Shown here piece after piece: positions 7,658-15,312 of a DNA stretch of 20,000 bases. The translations under genes and the position numbers were made by a program. Within the stretch, counting starts at the first letter, position 1; every line of letters begins with the position of its first letter. Source of the stretch: Mesostigma viride (lineage: Eukaryota; Streptophyta; Mesostigmatophyceae; Mesostigmatales; Mesostigmataceae); the NCBI GenBank assembly GCA_009746045.1, contig RPFO01000375.1, positions 52,501-72,500 on the forward strand, given 5' to 3'. The notes under the pieces are model-generated. The model did not search any database. It was given only the letters and a program-made list of their open reading frames with translations, and was not told the origin of the DNA.

Positions 7658-8985
7658 CTAGACTGGGGGTGCCTGCCAAGGCTTGTGGTCGACGTGGATG
7701 ACGTCCCCTCTCCAGTATACCGGTTTCCCCCCTGCGCTTTGCCGTATCTGGAGGTAGGTCGGCCATAGCTCGCGTCGCCGTTGTTGCTGGGCCAGGGTCA
7801 GGTCGTCGTCCAGCGTGAAGTGAGTCCTCGAGAGCTTCTTGCGGTTTTTAAGAAACAACAGCTTGTCCGCCATATACTTAAAGGTGAGGAGCACGGGTGC
7901 CGCCCGGGCCAGCCTTACCCCGCGCGCGGGGGAGGCGGACAGCCGACATGCGCAGCTCACCAGTAATGTGCATGGGGGCAAGAATGTCGCGCTTAAATGC
8001 CGTAAGAAGGGTCGTCGAGTCCTCACCTGCCGGCTGGTCGAAGTGCTTGACGATGACGTTGTGGCTGCGCTGGGTGCGGTCGGCCTCCTCGCGGCCGGAG
8101 GTCGAGGGCTTGTTGCTTAAGCTGTGCCGCGATGGTGGAGGTGGTGGAGGTGGCGTGGTGCTTGAGCAGGTCCGCCGAGGTCTGGGTGGGAGGGGCATCG
8201 CCGCTTGGGCCAGCAGAAGCCGGCGTTGGGCAGCGATATCCTTCACCGACTGGGCGGTGATGCCGGCGGTGTTCTGCAGGCATTCGATTGCGATGGCGGT
8301 GTCCTGGAGACGCTGGTCGATGGCGAGGAGCTGCATGGGCTTTGATGTCGGCAGTGGAGGTGGAGGTGGCAGTGGAGGACTGGAGGTGGAGGCGAGGGCG
8401 GTGGAGGTGGAGGTGACGGTGGTGGAAATGTGAGGGAGCTCAGCAGCCAGCGTGCCGCCCAGTGCCGCCACATCTGCGGCAAGGGGGGTCACGTGCTGCT
8501 GAAGGGCTTCCGTGAGGATGGAGCGGTATGTGGCTGCGGAGATGGTGGGGGCCCAGATCACGCCGTCAGACTTCGTCAGCAGGGAACAAAGAAGCATGTG
8601 CTGAAGCTCGGGCCGGCCGGGGGTAGAGGCTTGTCAGCATCAGGTCGCGGCTCTGTTTAAAATTAGTGCCGTCATATTCCAGGAGGAGGCGGATGCTGTG
8701 AAGGTGGAGGCACAGCTCAAGAAGCGAGGCGTAGTCCCCCGCGAAGAAAATGCAATGCAGAGCAGTTGCCGGGGAATGTTCATACCAGTCGTGATCGTCG
8801 GCATGGAAGGAGTGGAGCTTGAAACGCGGTTCGCGTGGAAAGGATGAGCGGCTGCGTTTACTGTCTGGCGATGCCGATGGCGAGGCCGCGGAGGAGTGAA
8901 CCACTAACGCTTGGCTAGGGTCTTTGTTGCCTGCGAGGCCGGGAGGCGAAGCGGCAGCCGAAGCTGCAGGCGTATTTGCTTGCAT
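7658..8985 (-). pseudogene. LINE ORF1p-like RNA-binding protein, frameshifted
   Basis: The start is MQANTPAASAAASPPG at 8985. The N-terminal part (about 130 aa) holds FHADDHDWYEHSPATALHCI and SRDLMLTSL. A shift in a C-run near 8640 leads to RPELQHMLLCSLLTKSDGVI, a probable coiled-coil stretch (VAALGGTLAAEL to LLLAQAA), a Pro-rich linker, and NVIVKHFDQPAGEDSTTLLT, which looks like the first strand of an RRM. A second shift near 7900 leads to LTFKYMADKLLFLKNRKKL and DLTLAQQQRRRELWPTYLQI, ending KPWQAPPV with the stop at 7660-7658. Coiled coil, RRM and a C-terminal domain with a basic Q/R-rich helix is the layout of L1-type ORF1 proteins, which coat LINE RNA. Total length is about 440 codons. 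The better-preserved C-terminus at 15009-15312 confirms the last frame. The assignment rests on architecture and local repeats. Confidence 0.6.
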
Positions 8986-9221
8986 GGCTCATCGCAGCTT
9001 CCAAACTGCGATTCATCGAGGTGCGTTTGTTCGACATAATAGCTTCGGGAATTATATCAGTTCGCGTAATACTGCAGGCTGGTCACAATACTGCGTTACA
9101 GCTGTAACCGTTGATAGTAGCAGCTAGATGCGCCTAGAAAAGATGCATAGGTTGCGAGTGATCTGACGGGATTTGGGGCTCAGACGCAAAAGTTCTGAGC
9201 TCCGCCGTCAGCCATGGCTAC

Positions 9222-9312
9222 CTCGTGGCTCGTGGCTCGTGGCTCGTGGCTCGTGGCTCGTGGCTCGTGGCTCGTGGCTCGTGGCTCGTGGCTCGTGGCT
9301 TTTTTTTTTTTT
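9222..9312 (-). repeat. 7-bp tandem repeat plus A13 in the half-LINE 5' leader
   Basis: About eleven copies of CTCGTGG lie on the + strand at 9222-9300, followed by T13 (9300-9312). On the element's sense strand the order is A13 then (CCACGAG)11, placed 15-105 bp from the element's 5' boundary and upstream of the ORF1 start. Confidence 0.9.
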
Positions 9313-9324
9313 CCACCCCATATA

Positions 9325-10124
9325 GTGCGAGCAAGATGTCCTACAAATGCTATCCTACGCTGCCTAATCTCGTCTGAAATGCGAGGCATACCCTGATACA
9401 AAGACTCTGATGACCTATGTGAAGTGAGACCTACTATGTGTGGAAAACCCTACGTTCGGGACCTGTCGAAGCATCCGGTAAATGTACCGTGACGTCCAGC
9501 TTGGCGGCCAGTGTGTCCCTGACTGTCCATGCCTCGGCGCCATACGTTACTAAGCACCGTGAGGACGAGGACCTTGACTGAGAGCATTCGCTTGCGGTGC
9601 TCGCCCAGGTCCTTCGAGTGCCAGTCCGGTTTTGAGGGAACGAAGCCTAGCCCAGGCTAGGCCGATGCGGGTGTCCACATCGTCGGCGCGGTGTCGGGGA
9701 GCATGCTCCCCTGCAGCAGTTTGAAGCGGTCACGGAACCGCACGTGGAACGGGATCGACCTCCGTCCCGTCTATAGCAGCCGGGGCCTCGGCGGGGAGCT
9801 GGTAGCCCCAATCACACCATCGCCTCAGTTTTGACGTGCTAATCTCCAACCCTGGCACCGCCCGCGCCTCTAAGCCCAGACAGTCCAGCCAGGTCTGAAT
9901 GTGCTCGGGGCGCCCGATGAGGACCGTGGTATCATCGGCCGCATAAATCAGGTCGGACAGGCGGTAACCGGGGCCACCGCCGCCGTGTTCGCGCTCGTTA
10001 AGGATCATCCTTAACTCCCCGGCTTGGACATTGTCCAAGCCGGGCTCGAACCCCCTAATTAAGAGCAGTAAAGCGCACGTGCCTGGCGCATTCAATGTGA
10101 TCCACGACAATAATGAACAGATAT
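9325..10124 (-). pseudogene. LINE ORF2: reverse-transcriptase motif C through post-RT region
   Basis: From the right end the minus strand reads YLFIIVVDHI (end of RT motif B region), then SDLIYAADDTTVLIGRPEHI with the catalytic YxDD-type box (here YAADD), and HIQTWLDCLGLEARAV. Further on, in other frames, come VTYGAEAWTVRDTLAAKLDV (the LINE 'YGxExW' box) and MPRISDEIRQRRIAFVGHLA near 9340-9400. The order and motifs are those of a non-LTR retrotransposon polyprotein. It carries several frameshifts and the extra Ala in YAADD, so it is inactive. It is the middle part of a host copy running from about 13725 down to 6881. Confidence 0.75.
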
Positions 10125-11055
10125 TAATTAATTAATTAATTAAAATCATAGCTCCGTGGGGAGCATATGTAACACATAGTAGCCCTGAGAAAGGGGCATC
10201 TATGGGTTTGTAATACAATCAGGGCGACAACCTGCAGGTGTAGTAGGATGTACAACTATCACCTGCTCTGGGTGCACAAGGTGCACTAGCTGCACCGCCA
10301 TATGATGGTTCACTGCCTCCTAAACAAGCACAGGCACACAAGGCGGCTTGAGAAGAGGGCCTAGAAGGCCTGCATGCATGACATATGGGGTGGAAGGTAT
10401 GTGGCTAGCTAGGGCTCTTGAGGCTGTAGCTGGTGGTACACATGGCCTCTCAGCAGAGAGTAGCTCCCTGCATGGGCAAAGCATGACTCGAAATTGCTAC
10501 GGCTATTGCAAGGGCGGGTGTGGGCCCATCACGTAGGCATACATGGCCACGCCCCCTTCTAAAGAAGGTTCCAGCCGTGTTCAGCCCCTCTCACGTGTTG
10601 AGACTGGTACAAGTCTCGAGTGGACACGTGTGTAGTACTCCTACACACACAGATCGATCTCGAATGATTTATCTAGTGCAAAATCCGAATGGCTTGCATC
10701 ACTCCCCGGAAAGGAGAACTTTTGTGGTTGGACTGCATGACAGTAGGTGTCAGCTGGCGATGCCTTATAGGATCCGAGGAGACGTCCGTCCTATAGTCAG
10801 CAAAAGTTGGTGCGAGAGATCCCCAGTTCGATTCCTGCCTGGATTCATTTGCAGATCGCGTTTTCCGCGGACCGGCACTGAACGCAAATGTTTTTCACCT
10901 TTGCGGCGTGCCAAATCAGAATACATGGCCACGTCACTCAGCTTTCTAGTCTACACTACTGCATGCTATATATTCCCTAGGCTGGGGTGGCTGGGGCGGC
11001 AGGGGTCGCCTGCCAGGGCTTGTGGGCGACGTAGATGTCCGCCGGCCTTCCAGTG
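10125..11055 (-). mobile_element. 5'-truncated half-LINE inserted at RT motif B
   Basis: Bounded by a 13-bp direct repeat, AATGAACAGATAT (10112-10124 and 11056-11068). On the minus strand it starts inside ORF1 (ADIYVAHKPWQATPAAPATP, stop TAG at 10979-10977), continues through GGGAATATATAGCATGCAGT, a 3' UTR related to the other half-LINEs (GCTCCCCACGGAGC near its end), and a (TTAA)n tail (10125-10141). Removing it joins SPYLFI to IVVDHI of the host RT in frame. Confidence 0.75.
10552..10920 (+). mobile_element. 369-bp insertion inside the truncated half-LINE; possible SINE
   Basis: Flanked by the 13-bp direct repeat ATACATGGCCACG (10539-10551 and 10921-10933). The related half-LINE at 15.3 kb has uninterrupted GTGGCCATGTACATGTACGC at the same place, acting as an empty site. 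The insert contains AGTTCGATTCC (about 10826), close to the Pol III B-box consensus GGTTCRANNCC, with TGCGAGAGATCCCC before it as in a tRNA variable/T-arm region. A TATAGGA...TCCTATA inverted repeat lies at 10769-10798. A tRNA-derived SINE is plausible, though the B box sits late and no A-tail is seen. Confidence 0.5.
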
Positions 11056-13247
11056 AATGAACAGATATGGACACTTGCATGTAACCTTGCCACTGTCACC
11101 CCATGGTGAATTAACTCGTCGTCTGTCCCTGGTCCTCTACGGAGGACTGAGTTGAACTCAGTCCTCTCTAGAGGACCGAGTTTTTGGGTTTCGTAGAAAA
11201 TTCGCCCCGGTCAGAATGTTTGACAAAAAAATTCTCTCAAAATTTATTCAAATACTACGTGAAAAGATCTTTCTTGGACATATTTTTGGGATTTTTTTGG
11301 ATTTGGTATGAGCGGCTTAATGTACGGTCAAAGTACAGGTGGTAAGGGTACTTTTCCACGTGAAACGCGAGTTCCGGAAATGCACGACCTAGCCATGGCG
11401 GCTCGCGCCCATGCATGCAGTTTACGTTTGCGGACGAGTTAGCTGTCCAAACTCAGGAAATAGATTTAACATGCCCTAAAGATGATAAAAATACATTTTT
11501 AGCTCGCGGGGATGCGATTTACCCGGTGTCGGCACTGTTCTTGCTGGAAAAAACTGCGATAAGGCAGGTCGACGGAATTGATGACTGCGCTTGCTTTCCG
11601 GCGCAATTTCAATGGCTGATAGGTTTCTTTCTACATTTTAACATGCATCGTATTAGAATAAATTGAGTGACAGTATAGATTTGAGTATTTCGACCATTCT
11701 GTCACGTCATGGTCTATGTGCCGCAAAGTGCCACTTTTGCGGGCACCGCCTGGGCCAAGGTAACGCCAGCCGTGCCAGGTAAAGCCAGATAATCGTTGCC
11801 TCTTCGTTTCTTGATGTTTGTACATGAGTTTAAGCTTGCGAGGCGTTGTCAGGTTCAAGTCTTGATGCTCTTTCTTGACCGTTGCCTGCCCTCTCTAAAA
11901 CCCCCTTTTCAGATGATGTTATCAGGCATTTGCCTTGACCCAGTGTAGTTGTGCAGGGTTTTAGGAGCTGTGCAGGTTTAAACACCTTCATAGATGTTAG
12001 TTATTCTTTTGCTACGTTCATACTGCATGATTTTGAGGCCACGGGCCGCGTCAAGGGTGCATTCAAGCTTTTACGGGTGAGTGAAAAGTCTTGGTGACAA
12101 ACCACTGCCATCATGTGCCAGCAACTATGTTGGCCACATCATGGCAAGGCAAAACAGTTATAGCCATATCTATTGTTGTTAGAAACAATGGAAATATGCT
12201 TCACCTACCCATTATATTGGTGGTTGACACTTATAACATAACCCTTTGTTGGTAGGGTATCCAAGCCCATTCCCTACATGCATGCATAGGCTCTCACTAC
12301 ATGATAAGGTATGATATACCTGAAGTATGATGATGCAAGTGTGTTGTCCTGTAATGCTTGAAGGGAAATGAGTTGATTGGGATGGTTGGTGGCCACGGTG
12401 GTGTGTAGTATGACCGCACTTACATGCTAGCAAAGTTAGCAAAAGCCCCATTCCTCTCCTGAGGACTGAGAGTTTTTTAATTGTTTCAGGCAGTTGCAGT
12501 GGCCAAATCGAGCCCAGTTTTTTTCCACGTTTCAAGAACTATGTTGTTTACATGCCTATATTTTTTCTTCATGCACGAGGATTTGATTGAATTTTTCCCA
12601 CTCGTTCTTATCCCGAAAAATGCAAATTCGCGAGGGGTGCCCATCGTCCGTGTAATTTTCAGGTGTTCGGGTCAAGTTTTCACATATGCAGTATTTTTGC
12701 CAACAAAATGACATCTAGTACACCCCCGATCCACATCAAAACATTTGGGATGGACCCCCCACCTAGTCGCTACACGCGGTTGAAAATTGTCAACTCAGTC
12801 CTCCTGTGAGGACTGAGTTGGGACAGACGACGAGTTAAGGGGGAATGCATGGTGCATGGGGTGGTGCTTATAGGATCCGAGGAGACGTCCGTCCTATAGT
12901 CAGCAAAAGTTGGTGCGAGAGATCCCCAGTTCGATTCCTGCCTGGATTCATTTGCAGATCGCGTTTTCCGCGGACCGGCACTGAACGCAAATGTTTTTCA
13001 CCTTTGCGGCGTGCCAAATCAGAATACATGGCCACGTCACTCAGCTTTCTAGTCTACACTACTGCATGCTATATATTCCCTAGGCTGGGGTGGCTGGGGC
13101 GGCAGGGGTCGCCTGCCAGGGCTTGTGGGCGACGTAGATGTCCGCCGGCCTTCCAGTGAATGAACAGATATGGACACTTGCATGTATAACCTTGCCACTG
13201 TCACCCCATGGTGAATTAAGGGGGAATGCATGGTGCATGGGGTGGTG
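10764..13247. repeat. 381-bp tandem duplication, left unit split by a transposon
   Basis: The right unit is 12867-13247. The left unit is 10764-11114 plus 12839-12866. The two are almost identical (the visible difference is TGTAACC against TGTATAACC). Each unit holds part of the 369-bp insertion, the ORF1 tail of the truncated half-LINE, and host ORF2 sequence. Both breakpoints share TGC, suggesting microhomology-mediated duplication. Frames starting near 10520 and 12845 repeat each other for this reason and read antisense to the ORF1 tail. Confidence 0.85.
11115..12834. mobile_element. 1720-bp inverted-repeat DNA transposon at a TTAA site
   Basis: The ends are perfect 15-bp inverted repeats, CTCGTCGTCTGTCCC (11115-11129) and its complement (12820-12834), flanked by TTAA on both sides (11111-11114, 12835-12838). 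The other duplication unit has a single TTAA at the same point (13216-13219), so the target duplication is shown directly. Subterminal hairpins built from AACTCAGTCCTC/GAGGACTGAGTT lie at both ends (near 11144-11168 and 12791-12820). The interior is A/T-rich. An 83-codon frame at 11415-11666 (AVQTQEIDLTCPKDDKNTFL) is not a recognised transposase, so the copy is probably non-autonomous. TTAA suggests a piggyBac-like mechanism. A TA duplication (Tc1/mariner) fits the same bases because the flank is palindromic. Confidence 0.8.
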
Positions 13248-13725
13248 CCTAGCTTCCGCAGTCCGCACTACTGCCGGCCTGTGAACCCTCATACAGCCGA
13301 CGAACGGGCAGCATGCAATAAACGCTGGTGGTACACGATCCAGCTAGAGCTAGGATGGCCAAAAGAGCCTCCCAGAGGACCGTGTCAAAGGCCTTGATAT
13401 CAAGGAGACAACCAGCGCAGGCCAGAAATCGGGAGAATCCGGACCATGGTAGCTCGAGCCTGCCGTTATCTTGTCCGCGTTTTCGAGTCAATTCAGGATG
13501 ATGAATATGCATGGAGATGGAAATGTGTAGCCTTGTGCATTGGAATTATGCCCTGGCTAGCTTACGTTAACTACTTGATATAGTCAACAAAAATGAAGAG
13601 CAGCGGCTAACCGTCAGGGCAAAGGCGACGCACCTCCTCCATCAGCCGTCGCGCGACAAATACAGCCATGACAGCGTTACAACCACGACGGAAGTGGTTG
13701 TGAATGTAGCTGGATTTTATAGGAT
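13248..13725 (-). pseudogene. LINE ORF2: N-terminal part of the reverse transcriptase (host copy)
   Basis: The minus strand reads HFRRGCNAVMAVFVARRLME then LLFIFVDYIK (13575-13700), and after a 173-bp interruption IKAFDTVLWEALLAILALAG and VRRLYEGSQAGSSADCG. These are the RT regions 'GFRxGR' through catalytic motif A (FVDxxKAFD). There is an in-frame TAG just before LLFIFVD, and frame is lost near 13255. The next part (degenerate QGYTCKCPYLFI) lies in the right duplication unit, and the protein then continues at 10124. The upstream part of RT and any endonuclease domain are missing. The copy starts abruptly next to a foldback element. Confidence 0.7.
13401..13573. mobile_element. 173-bp insertion in RT motif A
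   Basis: Flanked by the 8-bp direct repeat CTTGATAT (13393-13400 and 13574-13581). Without the insert and one repeat copy, the minus strand reads FVDYIKAFDTVLWEAL, an uninterrupted motif A. Eight bp is the target-duplication length of hAT elements. I see no clear terminal inverted repeats, so the class stays open. Confidence 0.55.
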
Positions 13726-13728
13726 AAG

Positions 13729-13826
13729 CCTCTATTGGGTCCCACGTGACGCAGTCGCGTCTTTTAAAAAATTATTTAAAAAGTGTTAGAAGTACTTAGA
13801 TAAAAGCACGCGCTGCGTCAAGTGGG
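13729..13826. mobile_element. Foldback element, copy 2
   Basis: CCCACGTGACGCAG (13741-13754) pairs with CTGCGTCAAGTGGG (13813-13826), with one mismatch, around an A/T-rich loop. The upstream CCTCTATTGGGT is shared with copy 1. An (ATT)n run follows at 13845-13871 and ends in TTAACATATATCTCCGT, which looks like the last bases of a minus-strand half-LINE 3' end with an (ATT)n tail. Confidence 0.6.
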
Positions 13827-13887
13827 CCGTATTTATAAACTTGAATTATTATTATTATTATTATTATTATTTAACATATATCTCCGT

Positions 13888-14200
13888 GTTGCATTAAGAA
13901 TTAGCTCAGCCCTGCCTATACAGAGAGTCACTCTCTGATGAGAGGCCATGCCCTAGCTCTCGTATAGCCATGTTGATCTTCCCCCACATGACAGGCTCCC
14001 CCTTAGCTGGGCATAGCTTGATAGATCATGGGGGTGCAGGTGCCCTTGGTGCACCTAGAGCAAGTGTCGTTTACATTCCCACCCTTCCTGTAGCTTAGAA
14101 TGCATTAAAAGCCATATGCCCCTTCTAGCTCTGGGATATGTGCTACATTTACTCCCAACGGAGTGATGTTCCTAATATATTAATTAATTAATTAATATAT
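13888..14200 (+). mobile_element. Half-LINE 3'-UTR fragment with (TTAA)n tail, + strand
   Basis: The sequence is close to the 3' UTR of the 7226-9324 element. It shares GTTGCATTAAGAATTAGCTC, CAGAGAGTCACTCTCTGATG, AGCTTGATAGATCATGGGGG and TGCTACATTTACTCCCAACG, then ends in ATATTAATTAATTAATTAAT (to about 14198). There is no ORF1, so it is 5'-truncated. Confidence 0.75.
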
Positions 14201-14360
14201 CTCCGTTGGGAGGACATGTAGCACGTATATCCCTGAGACGGGGCACATGGCTTTTTATACATTCTGGGCTACTTCCTGCAAGGGTAGGGTGTAAACTACA
14301 CCTGCTCTTGGTGCACAAAGTGCACCTGCACTGAGCCAAGTGCTGACTATGTATTCCAAT
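14201..14360 (-). mobile_element. Half-LINE 3'-UTR fragment, - strand, tail to tail with the previous one
   Basis: The minus strand reads GTGCACCAAGAGCAGGTGTA, CCCTTGCAGGAAGTAG, GATATACGTGCTACATGTCC and TCCCAACGGAGATATATTAA. It is the same 3' end in opposite orientation, sharing the 14177-14200 tail with its neighbour. Confidence 0.7.
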
Positions 14361-14392
14361 GTTCACCTAAGGTGCGGACATAGGGTGGAAGG

Positions 14393-14440
14393 AATTAATT
14401 GATTCAACACGTGCTCCAGTTGGGGAGTCAATCGAGAGTT
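14393..14440 (-). mobile_element. 3' end of an ORF2-type LINE copy
   Basis: The minus strand TTGACTCCCCAACTGGAGCACGTG matches GTGACTCCCCAACGGGAGCACGAG at 6797-6820 and is followed by a short AATTAATT tail. I recognise nothing in 14441-14755. Confidence 0.5.
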
Positions 14441-14798
14441 AACCCCAAATTGATATGGATAAGGAAGTATAAGTAAGTGTGTGAACATGCACTGTTCAGG
14501 CATAGCACGGAGTACCCGATGAGGTACTTTTTTACGCGGATATTTCACCCGCGAAGGCAAGTGGTGCGACTCACTCGTCCAGGTCTGGAGTCGCTGATAG
14601 CAACTCCGCGTCATCGATCCGGACTACATATCCAAGACGACTGTGCGCTCGGCCATGATATGACGGGTGTGGGGGTACTGTTGCATGCTAACCGGCCCCG
14701 GATAGCCCAGGAGAATATATTATAAAGGCTTCTCCCGGAGCCTGAGGGGTTCTAGAATTTAGGGGCATATATTAATTAATTAATTAATAAGCACGTGA

Positions 14799-14994
14799 CT
14801 GCGTCACGTGGGTGCCAATACAGAGTAAAGGAACCTTCAACCCTATATACACAGCGAGAAGGAGGGAGGGCGCCCTAGCTTCTCTCACTGCCGCAGGTGG
14901 GCAGGCCACAGAGCGCTCTTTCCACGGCATGGTGCCGGGGCGCAACACTGTGGGTGCAATACAACCAGTGCAATACCATAGGTATTGCACTGGG
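14799..14994 (+). pseudogene. Foldback single arm and decayed reverse-transcriptase fragment
   Basis: CTGCGTCACGTGGG (14799-14812) is one arm of the foldback family. Downstream, about 14860-14985 encodes FHGMVPGRNTVGAIQPVQ, which resembles the 'GFxPGRxTxDAI' region of LINE reverse transcriptases. The frame is open from 14812 into the next element but has no coherent start. The same arm-plus-RT order occurs on the minus strand at 5600-5870, so the two are copies of one larger unit. Confidence 0.4.
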
Positions 14995-15008
14995 CAATAC
15001 CATAGGTA

Positions 15009-15312
15009 TTGCCTTCCCCGCGCGCGGGGTAAGGCAGGGCCGCCCCCGCTCCTTCTCACCTTTAAGACCCCGGCGGACAAGATTTCTTTTCTCCGACGCC
15101 GCAAGCGGCTCGAGAAGACTCTCTTCACCATTCATGACGACTTGACCCTGGCGCAGCAACAACGGCGACGGGAGCTATGGCCGACCTACCTCCAGCTCCG
15201 GCAGACCAAGGCGGGGCAGCCGGTGTACTGGAAGGGGGCGGCCATCTACGTCGGCCACAAGCCCTGGCAGGCGACCCCCGCGGCCCCAGCGACTCCAGAC
15301 GCCCCAGCTTAG
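15009..15312 (+). pseudogene. ORF1p C-terminal fragment (best-preserved copy)
   Basis: The frame is uninterrupted: LPRARGKAGPPPLLLTFKTP, KISFLRRRKRLEKTLFTIHD, DLTLAQQQRRRELWPTYLQL, PVYWKGAAIYVGHKPWQATP, then a Pro/Ala tail and TAG. It aligns along its length with the frame-broken end of the ORF1 at 7658-7900 and, more distantly, with 17760-17960. The start is missing because the insertion is truncated. The conserved core is probably the end of the RRM plus the basic C-terminal domain of an L1-like ORF1 protein. Confidence 0.65.

Larger units (their letters stand above)
7226..9324 (-). mobile_element. Half-LINE: ORF1-only element inserted in LINE ORF2
   Basis: The element is 2099 bp and bounded by the 10-bp direct repeat GTGCGAGCAA (7216-7225, 9325-9334). 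On the minus strand it has a 5' leader with A13 and a 7-bp tandem repeat (9222-9312), a single ORF1 (8985 to 7658, two frameshifts), a 3' UTR of about 410 bp, and a (TTAA)n tail (7226-7241). No reverse transcriptase lies between the ORF1 stop and the tail. The 3' UTR recurs at 13888, 14201, 15313 and 10125, so this is a family. By analogy with mammalian HAL1 elements it probably moves with enzymes supplied by the full LINE. Confidence 0.7.

Noticed and set aside
7897-8433. 178-codon + strand frame
   Set aside because: It lies antisense to the ORF1 gene, which shows clear relatives at 15 kb and 17.9 kb; this strand has no recognisable content.
9222-9312. CRISPR array or telomeric repeat
   Set aside because: The 7-bp units have no spacers, and CTCGTGG is not an algal telomere repeat; the array lies inside a mobile element.
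10770-10850. tRNA gene
   Set aside because: There is a B-box-like motif, but no cloverleaf with pairing T and acceptor stems can be drawn.
11415-11666. 83-codon frame in the TTAA element as a transposase
   Set aside because: Composition looks protein-like, but no catalytic motif or known family is recognisable and it is far too short.
10520-13159. Two + strand frames sharing an identical ~100-aa end
   Set aside because: They are the two units of the 381-bp duplication read antisense to the ORF1 tail; the identity reflects DNA duplication.
10764-13219. LTR retrotransposon with ~350-bp direct terminal repeats
   Set aside because: The interval between the repeats is a transposon with its own inverted ends and TTAA flanks; the repeats contain LINE and half-LINE pieces and show no PBS, polypurine tract or gag-pol.
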